Shown here in pieces: positions 18,818-27,786 of a stretch of DNA of 44,025 nucleotides. The notes beneath the pieces were generated by a model. That model was not told the DNA's origin. It worked only from the letters and a program-made list of their open reading frames with translations, and did no database searches. The position numbers and the translations under genes are program-made. Position 1 is the stretch's first letter; each line of letters opens with the position of its first letter. Source of the DNA: a virus; IMG/VR virus record IMGVR_UViG_3300032954_000032, positions 1 to 44,025 of that record; one strand, given 5' to 3'.

Positions 18818-19105
18818 ATGGCTTTAGTATCCTTGAACAATCCTATAGATCCAAAATATTTTGGGACACCTTTCGAAGGCCAATATTGGTTTATAAATGA
18901 AGCAATAAGGCGACAATATTGTTCTCCACAATCTGCCGCCGAATGTATGCCTCAAACAGTTATTAACTGTTGCCATAAACCTATACCCGAAAAACTCCAT
19001 CAATATTACCACCAACTCCTGAACTACTACAAGCAAGCAGGTTATAAAGGCCAAGAGTGTGAAAAGATGTGTTGTGCGCTAAACAAGCTAGGGGTGCGAT
19101 ACTAA
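18818..19105 (+). CDS. Cysteine-rich protein, 95 aa
   Basis: A 95-residue protein with nine Cys (YCSPQSAAEC, INCC, QECEKMCC), enough for zinc clusters or disulphides, and a Tyr/His-rich centre. SD AAGGAG. It is the last gene of the plus-strand operon, 5 bp before a terminator. No family recognised. Confidence 0.6.
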   Translation: MALVSLNNPIDPKYFGTPFEGQYWFINEAIRRQYCSPQSAAECMPQTVINCCHKPIPEKLHQYYHQLLNYYKQAGYKGQECEKMCCALNKLGVRY

Positions 19106-19109
19106 ATCG

Positions 19110-19138
19110 AAAGGCGACTCGTTATCGGGCCGCCTTTT
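19110..19138 (+). terminator. Terminator at the end of the plus-strand operon
   Basis: AAAGGCG (19110-19116) pairs with CGCCTTT (19131-19137), then T. Positioned between convergent genes, it can work on both strands, though the T-tract is short. Confidence 0.65.
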
Positions 19139-19157
19139 AGGTTGGATCACCTTCCTT

Positions 19158-19337
19158 TTACTGTACCCAGATAAACTGGTATTGGCTTGTCGGTTTGTTT
19201 AACTCACGAATCTTGAGAACTTCTTTCCAACACTTACCGTGAAACGTCCCGTGTTGGTTGACCACTCTCCCAAATTCATTAGGCGCAACTTTTTGATTGC
19301 AGAATGGACAGTAATCGGGTTTTTTCCTTTCCTCCAT
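19158..19337 (-). CDS. Small zinc-finger protein, 59 aa
   Basis: A 59-residue protein, YCPFC at 9-13 and a matching H/C pair (HGTFHGKC), so a likely zinc ribbon. A strong SD (GGAGG) precedes its ATG. It is the final gene of the minus arm, 2 bp after the preceding one, facing the plus-strand terminator. Role unknown. Confidence 0.7.
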   Translation of the reverse strand: MEERKKPDYCPFCNQKVAPNEFGRVVNQHGTFHGKCWKEVLKIRELNKPTSQYQFIWVQ

Positions 19338-19339
19338 TT

Positions 19340-19555
19340 TTACCTCCGCATTATGCCAGCGTCATGGGCTATCTCTGCTGTTCTAGCTGGCGACTCAGTC
19401 ATTGTCCTGATATATCCGTCTACTGCACAAACACAGCAGACAAATTTATCGATGTTCCCAACTTTCCTTCGCATATGCAAAGTCCAAGGAGTGGGATTAT
19501 CCCCGTGAACTCCGCAAGGATGGAGTTCATAATCTTGTGGCCGTGGCAACTGCAT
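19340..19555 (-). CDS. Small Cys/His-rich protein, 71 aa
   Basis: Starting at the ATG at 19555 (SD GGAGG, 4 bases away) gives 71 residues with HPCGVHG near 14-20 and CCVCAVDG near 42-49, likely one zinc site. It is immediately behind the late terminator (19568-19602), so its expression requires readthrough or a processed transcript. An in-frame start at 19576 lies inside the terminator and is less likely. Confidence 0.65.
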   Translation of the reverse strand: MQLPRPQDYELHPCGVHGDNPTPWTLHMRRKVGNIDKFVCCVCAVDGYIRTMTESPARTAEIAHDAGIMRR

Positions 19556-19567
19556 AGCACCTCCATT

Positions 19568-19602
19568 CAAAAACAACTCCCTAAAAAATTAGGAAGCTGT
19601 TT
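19568..19602 (-). terminator. Strong intrinsic terminator of the late arm
   Basis: On the minus strand AAACAGCTTCCTAA pairs fully (two G-U) with TTAGGGAGTTGTTT around a TTTT loop, a 14-bp stem followed by a five-T tract. It closes the structural/lysis operon. The SD and ATG of the next gene follow within 20 nt, as at 8991 and 43784. Confidence 0.8.
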
Positions 19603-19613
19603 AAGAATATAGA

Positions 19614-19799
19614 TTATGCAGACGGAGTAACTTTCGTCGGGGTATATTCATACCCAGCTAGTACAAGCAAACCGGCAACCATCAGAATAACTCCCTCCAA
19701 TATTTTGCCGTTATAAACCTGGCTTGCGCCTACTAGGAATACTCCGGTTCCAATGGCGTTAAGTCCGCCATTGGCCAATGAAAGAAAAAATTGGTTCAT
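19614..19799 (-). CDS. Holin-like small membrane protein
   Basis: A 61-residue protein with two predicted membrane segments (about 10-28 and 34-51: GLNAIGTGVFLVGASQVY, GVILMVAGLLVLAGYEY) separated by a short polar turn, the size and topology of small holins. It is coupled by ATGA to the CHAP endolysin gene. The holin role is inferred from topology and neighbour. Confidence 0.65.
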   Translation of the reverse strand: MNQFFLSLANGGLNAIGTGVFLVGASQVYNGKILEGVILMVAGLLVLAGYEYTPTKVTPSA

Positions 19800-20278
19800 T
19801 GTGGTTGGTTAATTTTAAGGTAGCCTACGATTCTAGGGTCGGTGGCCGGTAATGCCCTTATGTCGATAATCCCGTCAAAGTGGTAGTTGGATTCCACCAC
19901 CGTAAGATTATCGTCATCTATCCCTATGACGACAGCCAAATGTCCAAACCTCGACTCGTTTGTTTTGACTATCTCGCCTATTTCCGGCGTTGTCGTGCTT
20001 ACCTGGACATTGCGTGCCATACCTCCCACAACATTGGGAGCTGCGCCAGTGAATATCCTCGCAAAGGTAACGCACGCACCCCCATATCTTCCAACTTCTT
20101 TCTGCGCTTTTTTAGTGAGGATAAAGCTTTCATAAGCTGCGGCGACTGCTCCAGGGTCAGGGGATGACAACACTGCGGTCGGATTTGTGATTCTTGCTTC
20201 ATCATAGGTCTGTATTGTTTGGCTTATCGCCCTATTCGGAAATACCAGGCAAAGCCCGCCAAATCCCAAGAGCAACAA
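19796..20278 (-). CDS. Exported CHAP-type endolysin (start likely frameshifted)
   Basis: The 160-residue protein contains a CHAP/NlpC-like amidase-peptidase: YGGACVTFAR (Cys69), FGHLAVVIGI (His113) and VESNYHFDG (third residue near Glu129/Asn131). It would cut peptidoglycan. The open frame starts at TTG 20278 inside a hydrophobic signal sequence. An ATG at 20298 with SD AGAGG lies just upstream in another frame; one extra base in the AAAA run at 20290-20293 would give the ideal signal start MRKIITGLLLLGFGGLCL. A deletion or sequencing error is likely. It follows the papain-like gene and is coupled to the holin-like gene. Confidence 0.8.
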   Translation of the reverse strand: MLLLGFGGLCLVFPNRAISQTIQTYDEARITNPTAVLSSPDPGAVAAAYESFILTKKAQKEVGRYGGACVTFARIFTGAAPNVVGGMARNVQVSTTTPEIGEIVKTNESRFGHLAVVIGIDDDNLTVVESNYHFDGIIDIRALPATDPRIVGYLKINQPQ

Positions 20279-20373
20279 GCCAGTTATGATTTTCGCATCA
20301 AACCTCTAGGCCGCTTTTAGCCTTATACCCCCCATACTCCTACCATTAGCGGTTAAGAATTAATACATCTTAA

Positions 20374-21045
20374 TTATACCACTTCGTCAGGAACAGCGTT
20401 AGGGTCAATGCCATAAACTTTACAGAGAGCCTGCCAGGTAGTTGGCGTATCAGCCTGAAGTACAATCCGTAATTCCCCTTTATAACTTTGGGTTTTAAAT
20501 TGAGCCATATTTATAGGAGTTAATGATATAGATGTTTGATAAGTGATAATAGGATTTCCACCTAATGTTGTATCAGAAATATTCTTAATAGGTGCACCAC
20601 GTTCTGAATCAAAATATTGAGTCTTATTGATTTGCGCTCCCATATGTCTCGTTGGCATTGGAAGATTTGAGCCAAACTCTATTTCTATCCAAAGTGGAGA
20701 GACATTCAAATTAGGAGCTAACAATTTTACATTATAAAAATCTGCTTGTGCTATTATACTTGCCGGAATATCGGCATAGTAACTTTCCCAGGTAAAAGAA
20801 TCCGGCGTTGGCCATAAATCATATGGAATAAGTCCGTATTTTTTTACAGCCATTAAAGCTAAACTAACAGAACTGCCAGTAGGCACCACAGGAGTGAGAT
20901 ATGCTAACGCGCGCGGAGAATATCGTTTACCAGTTAGCATAAAAGCTATATGGCAGAACGATTCTTCTACACAATCCTGTGCATCTGTGTGGGTCGTCGC
21001 ACTATATTGACTGTCATACGGTGGACATTTAGAAGTCCAATCCAT
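20374..21045 (-). CDS. Papain-like cysteine peptidase-like protein
   Basis: The 223-residue protein has the start of a papain-fold domain: AQDCVEESFCHIAF with Cys25, then RYSPRALAYL (41-50) and GLIPYDLWP (71-79). A candidate catalytic His134 lies in TRHMGAQINKTQYFDSERG, with Asp146 as possible partner. There is no signal peptide. Position beside the endolysin and XhlA-like genes suggests cell-wall or virion-associated proteolysis, but activity is inferred. Usual papain-fold spacing is kept; the Asn residue of papain is not obvious. Confidence 0.6.
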   Translation of the reverse strand: MDWTSKCPPYDSQYSATTHTDAQDCVEESFCHIAFMLTGKRYSPRALAYLTPVVPTGSSVSLALMAVKKYGLIPYDLWPTPDSFTWESYYADIPASIIAQADFYNVKLLAPNLNVSPLWIEIEFGSNLPMPTRHMGAQINKTQYFDSERGAPIKNISDTTLGGNPIITYQTSISLTPINMAQFKTQSYKGELRIVLQADTPTTWQALCKVYGIDPNAVPDEVV

Positions 21046-21047
21046 AA

Positions 21048-21374
21048 TCAGTGTGCTCCAAAATGGTTAGCTAATAAAGTTGCAAGAATACCTAGAACAA
21101 AAGCGGCTAATCCTACCGCTCCTAATACCCATGCTCGCCATCGTTCTAATGAAGAGATCCGCTTTTCATGGTCATCATGGATTGCATCACCTTCAGTCTT
21201 CACTGTGGCAAATTCCGCTTTTTTCAAGTAAACATCGTCTAATTTATTTTTAATTTCCCGAATATCGTCCTTGATTTGTGTTATGTCACTTTTAACATAA
21301 GTCATCTGATCCTCAAGAACCGCGACTCTAGGGACAAGTGTTTTTGGCATAGAAATGTTAGCTTTTTTTCGCAT
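21048..21374 (-). CDS. XhlA-like coiled-coil membrane protein
   Basis: From ATG 21374 (GGAAG seven bases upstream) it encodes 108 residues: a coiled coil (VAVLEDQMTYVKSDITQIKD) and a C-terminal membrane helix (VLGAVGLAAFVLGILATLLA). This is the layout of XhlA/haemolysin-type lysis accessory proteins. An ATG at 21350 is an alternative start. It overlaps the ATP-grasp gene by 17 nt, in the lysis cluster. Confidence 0.7.
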   Translation of the reverse strand: MRKKANISMPKTLVPRVAVLEDQMTYVKSDITQIKDDIREIKNKLDDVYLKKAEFATVKTEGDAIHDDHEKRISSLERWRAWVLGAVGLAAFVLGILATLLANHFGAH

Positions 21375-22722
21375 AGTAATCTTCCACCCGCTGACCAATG
21401 TCGTGACGGATTTTCATATCAGGCAAGTAGACACTATCTTTAGTATAGTCAATAAGCTTTTCCCTGACTTGTTTAATTGTTTTACCATCACGGCCTGTTA
21501 CAGTCAGCATATAGCCATTAGGGGTGGCGACTTTATAAGAAGTTTCGCCGCTCTCTTCATCCGTGACTTTCTTGAAGTTCTCAAGATGAATATGTTTAAG
21601 CATTTCTTCGTCGAAATCTGCAACGGGCTTACCGTCTTTAAGAATCCACAATTTTTCGCCAATCGACGTAGCGGAATTGTCTAAATGTGAATCCACCGGA
21701 AATGGTTTAGCTACTACTACTAACACCATTCCCACGCCTAGATGTATCTTAATAGGTTTTGATTCGCCTCTTGCCACAATAGATAAAAGTTCATAAGTCG
21801 GCATCGCCAAGCCCTCTATAAACTCGTAGGAAGTCGCCGGTATGCCAAAGCGCATCGTCGGCTCTAAAGCCACAATCCGACCATCTTTTAACTGGATGCT
21901 GTTAATGTCAAAAACTCCGCGGAACTTGGCTGCTTGAAGAACTGAAACGATTTTCGGTTGCATCATTATCTGTTTAAAAAGGTGGTTATCTTCGGTGACT
22001 CCGATAAAAGTCGTCCCCATTTCCCCGCAAGTAATTCCCATCTCCCGTTCAACTTCTTTCTTCTCTTCGAAATTCAAGTAACCGACCACTTTGCCCTGTT
22101 CATTTTTAAGAAATTCTTTACCATTAAAAAAAGCCGAAACCGCAACCTCCAGTCCCTTGACCACTTCCATCAAATCCACGTCGAATTTTCCGAACTCAGC
22201 TTCGTTCCATTTCTTCTTCTGCTCCTTTAAATGGTAAATCATATCCTCACTGCCTTCAAATTTCCCCTTATGATTGAGGGATTTTGGCGCATTGCCATTC
22301 TGCTTCATGATCCATTCTCGGTCCTTATTCTTCTCGACAAACGCTAAAGCTTCGTCGATATTCTTGAAATTCTTGGATTCCGGCTGGTAGAAATTCATTT
22401 TCTTGAACCAGTTCTGCCCAAGTTGCCGATCATTTTCTAGCCGGTCGCCCTGTTCGCTGCCGCCGAAAACTAGCTCGCCTTTCGCACGCAACCAATCCTG
22501 AAGATGCCCGTCATCGCAGCCATCGATACACCAGATATAGCCTTTGCCAAGGCAATCTAACCATTCCCAATCTTTGAGTTTGGGGACGATTCCTTCACCG
22601 ATTTCGGCATAATCGTGGCTAGAGACATACAAAAAAACTTCACATTTTTCAACGTGCTTTAAGTGGATGGCGAGGTCTAAAAGCTCGCCAAACTTTGACC
22701 AGATTATGAAAGTAGGCTTCAT
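21358..22722 (-). CDS. PurD-like ATP-grasp ligase
   Basis: The 454-residue protein aligns by eye with phosphoribosylamine-glycine ligase (GARS/PurD): VFGGSEQGDRLENDRQLGQN (85-104) resembles the PurD hinge, KQNG and MEVVKGLEVAVSAFFNG are ATP-grasp strands, and GRIVALEPTMRFG resembles the E-x-N-x-R-F-G metal motif with Thr in place of Asn. Many phage and bacterial relatives are not true PurD; the substrate could be a peptide, an amino acid or a nucleotide precursor. It lies among virion and lysis genes and its ATG overlaps the preceding stop (ATGA). Confidence 0.75.
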   Translation of the reverse strand: MKPTFIIWSKFGELLDLAIHLKHVEKCEVFLYVSSHDYAEIGEGIVPKLKDWEWLDCLGKGYIWCIDGCDDGHLQDWLRAKGELVFGGSEQGDRLENDRQLGQNWFKKMNFYQPESKNFKNIDEALAFVEKNKDREWIMKQNGNAPKSLNHKGKFEGSEDMIYHLKEQKKKWNEAEFGKFDVDLMEVVKGLEVAVSAFFNGKEFLKNEQGKVVGYLNFEEKKEVEREMGITCGEMGTTFIGVTEDNHLFKQIMMQPKIVSVLQAAKFRGVFDINSIQLKDGRIVALEPTMRFGIPATSYEFIEGLAMPTYELLSIVARGESKPIKIHLGVGMVLVVVAKPFPVDSHLDNSATSIGEKLWILKDGKPVADFDEEMLKHIHLENFKKVTDEESGETSYKVATPNGYMLTVTGRDGKTIKQVREKLIDYTKDSVYLPDMKIRHDIGQRVEDYYAKKS

Positions 22723-24968
22723 TTAATTGGAGAATTAGATTTGGTAAATTGAGCATCATAAAATGCTTTAGATTTTTTATTCCAATCCTGAAGGGCTGCA
22801 ATTTCTTCCCTTATTTCAGCCCTGACATCACTATCCTTACTGGAAGTTTCTTTTAATATCTGTTGTAAGCCATCGATTGTTTCTAAATTATTCTGTATTT
22901 TTTGCGGTATTTTTACCGTATCTCCAAATTGAGAATAACTTTTAATTGGAGAGATTTCGCCCTTATCTTTTAAGCTTGCTGAAGGCTTGGCCGAGACGTC
23001 TTCCGTAGACAATCCAATATTAGGAGTTTTTAAATCCGTATTAAAAACTTTATTCAACGCACCGCTAACATCTACTCCCATCATCTTGCCCCAACCAGCT
23101 AATATTTGCGTGGCAATTTTCGGATTAGCCAAAATCGATTCAGTAACTGCGCCAATTAAAAGAGGAATATTTCCGGTAGCAAGGGCCGCCACAGTGCCGC
23201 CAGCCGAAGCTGCCGCGCGACTATAGGTTCCGACTTTTTGCCCACCGGCATTAGCAATGTCTTCTACTGCTTTTAGAACAGTAATTTCTTTGGTAATTCC
23301 AGGAACAATCTGCTCAAGTCTGGCAAGTACAGATTCTTTTCCAACATTAGTAAGATTTGCCAGCTTAGAGATAGCATTGTCTTTAAACGTTCCATCGGGA
23401 TTTAAATAATCCCGTTTAATCTGCTGCAAAAGCTTAGTCTCCGGAGAAAACTTATTATCCAATTCTTCAAGTCCAGTAAGCTGGGTCTTGCCCAACTTAT
23501 CATATTGCGCGCGAAGTTCACGAGCCATTGCATCGGCCGCATCAGTTTTGGCTGCATCATAGCTTGCCATATTCGACAAAGCTTTGCGGGCATTAAGAAA
23601 AGCATTAGCGGTAAGTTCATCTTTATCGCCAAATTTATCAATAAAATCCTGTAAGGCAGAAATGTCTGCTTTACTCATTGGTACGGATTCAGCCGAAGTT
23701 TTAATCGTCGGATTACCATCTTTATCCTCGCCAAGTGTAATGCCAAATTTATCCAAAACTGCTTGAACCGGAGCAGGAATACCGGAAGGAGCCATTGGCA
23801 CATCAACAGTCTCGCCAGAATTTCGGATGCCTTGGTATTCTTTGCCAGTCTCGCTTAAAGCAGACAGGCGAGACTTAATAGCTGCTGAAACTTTCGCTCC
23901 AAGATTTTCCCTGGTGAAATTAGTCGCATAATCTTTACCAAAGAATTTTTCTGGATTTTCTAAGATAGTCGAGATAGTTTTTGGAGCAAGACCTGTTGCT
24001 TGAGCAGTTCCAAATTTAGCAACTGCTTTGGTAAAATCACCTAACTTTCCTTTGGCATATTCTCCAGCTTTAATGAATGGAGAGGCTGTTTTTGAAATTC
24101 CAGTATCGATTGCTTTACCTGCTCCAGTTTTACCTAAATCAGTTTCGTCCAATACGCCTTTTAAAGCCAAGAACGCCGGTGCAAGCTGATAAGGATCTTC
24201 AGCAACAGATTGTATAGCATTAGTAAAATGACCTTGAGTAAGCTCTTGAACAGCCGGAGGAGCAACAGTTTGATAAAGAGCTTTGCCAAAACTAGGTACT
24301 AAACTCGCTGGATTAGTAGGAGGGGCAACGGGCTTTTTGCCGGTAATTGCCTGAGCTTTAGCTTCAAGTTGCTCGGCTTGAGCTTCTGATTTTGCTGCAG
24401 CGCTTAAATCTTTAACATAACCAGCTATTGCTCCAGGAACTTGAGCAACTTTTTGTGCGGCCGCTATGGGGTCTAAAAATTCACCTACTCCAACTGCAAA
24501 TTTACCTAAAGACTTACCGATGTTAGCGGTTTCTTTAGCAATAGTCCCTACAACACCAGAGGTATTAGTCGGACCCATACTGTATGCAGGTTCGTTTAAT
24601 TTGGCTTGATTAACCTGGCCCAGAGCGCCACTAATCAATCCTTGAGAATAATCATGAAGCGGTGTGACCTGGCTTTGGTACTGTGGATATTTAGCCAAAA
24701 CATGCTGGGCTAGGACTGCGCTATTTTGGTCTGAATATTGCGGATATTTAGCTTTAATAGAATCCCCAAACTGCTGATAAGTCATCTTGCCAGATTGCGA
24801 TGGAGTATTAAAACCAGCGGCTGCTCCGCCAATCATTCCTTTCAGAGAATTACCAACACCGCCAGGAGTAGCTGGCGGAGGAGAAGCTGGAGTAACGGTA
24901 GGTTTTGGCGCAGGAGGATTACTTGTCCTCGGTGGTTGCCATGATGGATTTTGAAATGTGTAAGCCAT
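22719..24968 (-). CDS. Large internal virion/ejection-type protein
   Basis: A 749-residue protein: Pro-rich start, then long Ala/Gly/Lys-rich helical stretches (AAAKSEAQAEQLEAKAQAIT), a mid region with DKFGDKDELTANAFLNARKA and a hydrophobic Ala-rich helix near residue 600 (AAASAGGTVAALATGNIPLL). Size, composition and position after the tail genes match the ejection proteins of P22-like phages that form a DNA channel across the envelope. No catalytic domain was seen. Confidence 0.6.
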   Translation of the reverse strand: MAYTFQNPSWQPPRTSNPPAPKPTVTPASPPPATPGGVGNSLKGMIGGAAAGFNTPSQSGKMTYQQFGDSIKAKYPQYSDQNSAVLAQHVLAKYPQYQSQVTPLHDYSQGLISGALGQVNQAKLNEPAYSMGPTNTSGVVGTIAKETANIGKSLGKFAVGVGEFLDPIAAAQKVAQVPGAIAGYVKDLSAAAKSEAQAEQLEAKAQAITGKKPVAPPTNPASLVPSFGKALYQTVAPPAVQELTQGHFTNAIQSVAEDPYQLAPAFLALKGVLDETDLGKTGAGKAIDTGISKTASPFIKAGEYAKGKLGDFTKAVAKFGTAQATGLAPKTISTILENPEKFFGKDYATNFTRENLGAKVSAAIKSRLSALSETGKEYQGIRNSGETVDVPMAPSGIPAPVQAVLDKFGITLGEDKDGNPTIKTSAESVPMSKADISALQDFIDKFGDKDELTANAFLNARKALSNMASYDAAKTDAADAMARELRAQYDKLGKTQLTGLEELDNKFSPETKLLQQIKRDYLNPDGTFKDNAISKLANLTNVGKESVLARLEQIVPGITKEITVLKAVEDIANAGGQKVGTYSRAAASAGGTVAALATGNIPLLIGAVTESILANPKIATQILAGWGKMMGVDVSGALNKVFNTDLKTPNIGLSTEDVSAKPSASLKDKGEISPIKSYSQFGDTVKIPQKIQNNLETIDGLQQILKETSSKDSDVRAEIREEIAALQDWNKKSKAFYDAQFTKSNSPIK

Positions 24969-24969
24969 A

Positions 24970-26907
24970 TTAGAGTCCTAAATTCAATGGATCATTAGGA
25001 TTAGTTGAAGCTGGAGGAGTGGCTGTAGGAGCAGGCGTTGAACCAGTCGCTCCAGCCCCACTAGTTCCACCAGGAACTTGAGCCTGCAGACCACCACTAA
25101 TTCCCAAAAGTGTCTGAGTCTCGCCATTAATAGCTTGAGTAGCGTTCTGGGCGGAAAGCTGGATAGTCTGGCCAATTTGCTGATACTGTTGACCGGATAA
25201 TCCAATCGGAATAGCATCTGCAGCCTGAGCAGCAAAGAACTGCCCACCACGAGAACCGGCCAAACCAGATTGCATGGCCGAGTAATCGGACCGCATAGTG
25301 TTAATAAGTTCGATATATGAAGCAGCAGGACCAGAACCGAATTTGCTTTCAATTTGTGCTTGAGTTGCTTGTAAATCAGCTTCTGTAATATCAATGCCTT
25401 CTGCTTTAACTTGGTCAGCTAATTGTGCAAGTCTGGGGATGTTTAAAGTCATAGCCTGGGACACGGATTCTACACGAGCCAAGCGTTCGACAGTCTGAGT
25501 GGCTGCCGCTTCATTAGATTTATATAAAGCCTGGAGCTGCGGGAAGGTTGTCCCTGCAGCAGCAGCAATCGCGCCAGCCTTGTTTTGAATAGCATCTCTA
25601 GCCGCTCTAGTCTGGGAAGCATTGCCCAAACCCAAAGCAGGAGTCTTGCCAGTAAAGGCATACTCAATAGCGTTTTCATAAATTGAATTCGGAGAAAGTC
25701 CAGTCGTTTGGTCAATAGCATTGCTTTTAGGATCAGTAGGATTCGGTGGAGCTGGATCAATCGGCGCTGCGCTTGATTCTAAATAACTTCCGAGTAAAGT
25801 CTGAAGAGCTTGCATACCAGTATCTTGATCAGCAAACTGGGCATAAGTAATTCCGTTATTTGAATCATAATATCCATTAGCAGTTGTCGGCAACCCGTAT
25901 TGTAAAGCCGTAGCTTGTTCAATCGCACCTGGATTATTAGTTGCAGCTAAAAGCTGTGGAGAAATATTCTCTCCATTAGCAATCCCTTGGGCAATCTGCG
26001 GGATGTAACCCATCAGTTGATCAGGAGGAGAATTTAAGGTAAGGCCCGTTCCTTGAAGCTGCTGTAAAATCGCTCCTGTATAGCCAGTTCCAGGAACGGC
26101 TGAAGTATTCCCTTGAGTATAGTAACCAAGTAGTGAACCAAGAGAACTTACACCGGTATAACCAATTTGTCCAGGCACAGGAGGAATATTTGCTCCGTAA
26201 GGTGCTGAAACCGCATCCAAAGCAGGCCCTAATTGCTGGGCATACTGTGGATAAAGAGCCTGCATAATCACAGAAGGTTTCTGGCCATTAGCTTTAGCAT
26301 AATTCAAGACATTCGTAATCGCATCATTCTTATTCGTCTCGGCTTGTTGGATGGCAGTATTATATCCAGTCGTCAAAGTTTGGATGCTCTGGTCAAGAGT
26401 ATTCGTCCGTCCGGCAATCTGGTCGTTTAAAAGTCGAAGGTTAAAATCAATCGCGTTGCGGTCGCCGCTTTCCAAGACCGAAGCCAGCGAAGGATCAAGA
26501 TTTGCTTTTTGAGCATCAGTTAAAGGCACCCCATAGAGTTGTTGGAGAATTAGATTCTTTTGATTTACAAGCCCATTATTATTCGCAATCTGACCCTGCA
26601 TTATGCTCATTGCCTGCGAAAGAGCAAAAGGATTGGATTGACTGGTACCCATTCCGCCTAATCCTGAACCTTGCGGAGGAATAGGTTGAATTGGCGGTCC
26701 ACTCTGTGCTGCACCGCCTGCTGATGGATTTGACGCTCCGGAAACTCCTTGTGACTGTATATTAAAAGGTGCTACAGGAGCAGGAGGCCCGTAAACCTCT
26801 CCAGTAGATCCGGAAGAACCGTCGGCAGCAGGGTCGGTATAAAGATTAGGGTCCAATCCTGTAGGATTTCCCAAAACAGATGAAGGGTAAGGTGAAAGTG
26901 GGGGCAT
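24970..26907 (-). CDS. Ejection-type virion protein with NNPG-like domain
   Basis: The 645-residue protein is Gly/Pro/Gln-rich at the start, with helical repeats later (NAAATQ-like, AATQTVERLARVESVS). At about 330-375 it has NNPGAIEQAT followed by YYDSNNGITYAQFADQDTGM and QALQTLLGSYL, a degenerate form of the NNPGNIR...F.s.e.G...L...Y virion domain linked to peptidoglycan. It would be an internal virion protein injected with the DNA. The C-terminus is Pro/Thr-rich. It is followed by the 749-residue protein. Confidence 0.6.
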   Translation of the reverse strand: MPPLSPYPSSVLGNPTGLDPNLYTDPAADGSSGSTGEVYGPPAPVAPFNIQSQGVSGASNPSAGGAAQSGPPIQPIPPQGSGLGGMGTSQSNPFALSQAMSIMQGQIANNNGLVNQKNLILQQLYGVPLTDAQKANLDPSLASVLESGDRNAIDFNLRLLNDQIAGRTNTLDQSIQTLTTGYNTAIQQAETNKNDAITNVLNYAKANGQKPSVIMQALYPQYAQQLGPALDAVSAPYGANIPPVPGQIGYTGVSSLGSLLGYYTQGNTSAVPGTGYTGAILQQLQGTGLTLNSPPDQLMGYIPQIAQGIANGENISPQLLAATNNPGAIEQATALQYGLPTTANGYYDSNNGITYAQFADQDTGMQALQTLLGSYLESSAAPIDPAPPNPTDPKSNAIDQTTGLSPNSIYENAIEYAFTGKTPALGLGNASQTRAARDAIQNKAGAIAAAAGTTFPQLQALYKSNEAAATQTVERLARVESVSQAMTLNIPRLAQLADQVKAEGIDITEADLQATQAQIESKFGSGPAASYIELINTMRSDYSAMQSGLAGSRGGQFFAAQAADAIPIGLSGQQYQQIGQTIQLSAQNATQAINGETQTLLGISGGLQAQVPGGTSGAGATGSTPAPTATPPASTNPNDPLNLGL

Positions 26908-27782
26908 TATTTTGTTCCTCCATAATTTAATACTCCCGTAGACGAAACGGAAGGCAAAATGCCTAATTGCTGTCCAAGATTCTGTTCAGCATTGTATTGA
27001 GCTTGATTCTGCGTGCCAATTATCCCGCCGGTTGGCTGATAAGTCACCTGTCCGGTCAACGGTCCACCTGCGCTAATCGTAGAAGACCCACCGGTTCCAG
27101 GGAATCCACTGCCATAAGCACTTTCATAGCCAGCGCCTAAATTCTGAATTTGCTGTTGTAACTGGCTTCTAGTGCTCTGAATCACATCGGCTTGCTGTGC
27201 AGCAAGCTGTTTTTGTGCCTGCTGTCTAAAACCGCTATAAGCCTGGCCAGAAGAAGCAATCTGCTGTTCTAGCGCCTGTCTTTGTTGAAGTTGAGTAGCA
27301 GCCAAAGCAGCTTGACCTGTTGCTTGATTATTAGTGATTTGCTGTAAGCTAAACGCTAAGTCTTTGGCTGCCAGTGCTGCTGCATCACCGTATTGGGCTT
27401 TGATATTCGGGTCAGTCGCCATTATCTGCATTGCTTTATTGATACTACCCTGATCAATACTGCCGCTGCCACCAGAAGTATATTGCTGTTGCTGTAGTGT
27501 CCACATTGATTGGACAAATGCCTGATCAGCCGGTGTGAGAGTGTTCATCAATGCTTTCATTCCAGGGACATCCCAAATTGAACCGCTACTTCCTGATGGT
27601 GGCGGAACTTGAGTGTTTTGAACAGCGCTCCAGTTTAATTCGTTGTCAGGCACATCAGTCTGGCCCGTCGCTTGCTTGTACTGCTCAAGCGACACCAAAT
27701 TTCCCTGGGCATCATAAACATTCGGACTTTTTGGGTCCGGTTTATAGAAAGTTGGCGGCATTTGTAATCCTTGTGTAGCCAT
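26907..27782 (-). CDS. Gln-rich ejection-type protein, 291 aa
   Basis: A 291-residue protein with a helical Gln/Ala core (LAATQLQQRQALEQQIASSG, FRQQAQKQLAAQQADVIQST) flanked by flexible Gly/Ser/Pro parts. It is similar in composition to the small ejection proteins of podoviruses. Its TAA overlaps the start of the next ejection gene (TAATG), so the three are coupled. Confidence 0.55.
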   Translation of the reverse strand: MATQGLQMPPTFYKPDPKSPNVYDAQGNLVSLEQYKQATGQTDVPDNELNWSAVQNTQVPPPSGSSGSIWDVPGMKALMNTLTPADQAFVQSMWTLQQQQYTSGGSGSIDQGSINKAMQIMATDPNIKAQYGDAAALAAKDLAFSLQQITNNQATGQAALAATQLQQRQALEQQIASSGQAYSGFRQQAQKQLAAQQADVIQSTRSQLQQQIQNLGAGYESAYGSGFPGTGGSSTISAGGPLTGQVTYQPTGGIIGTQNQAQYNAEQNLGQQLGILPSVSSTGVLNYGGTK

Positions 27783-27786
27783 AAAT

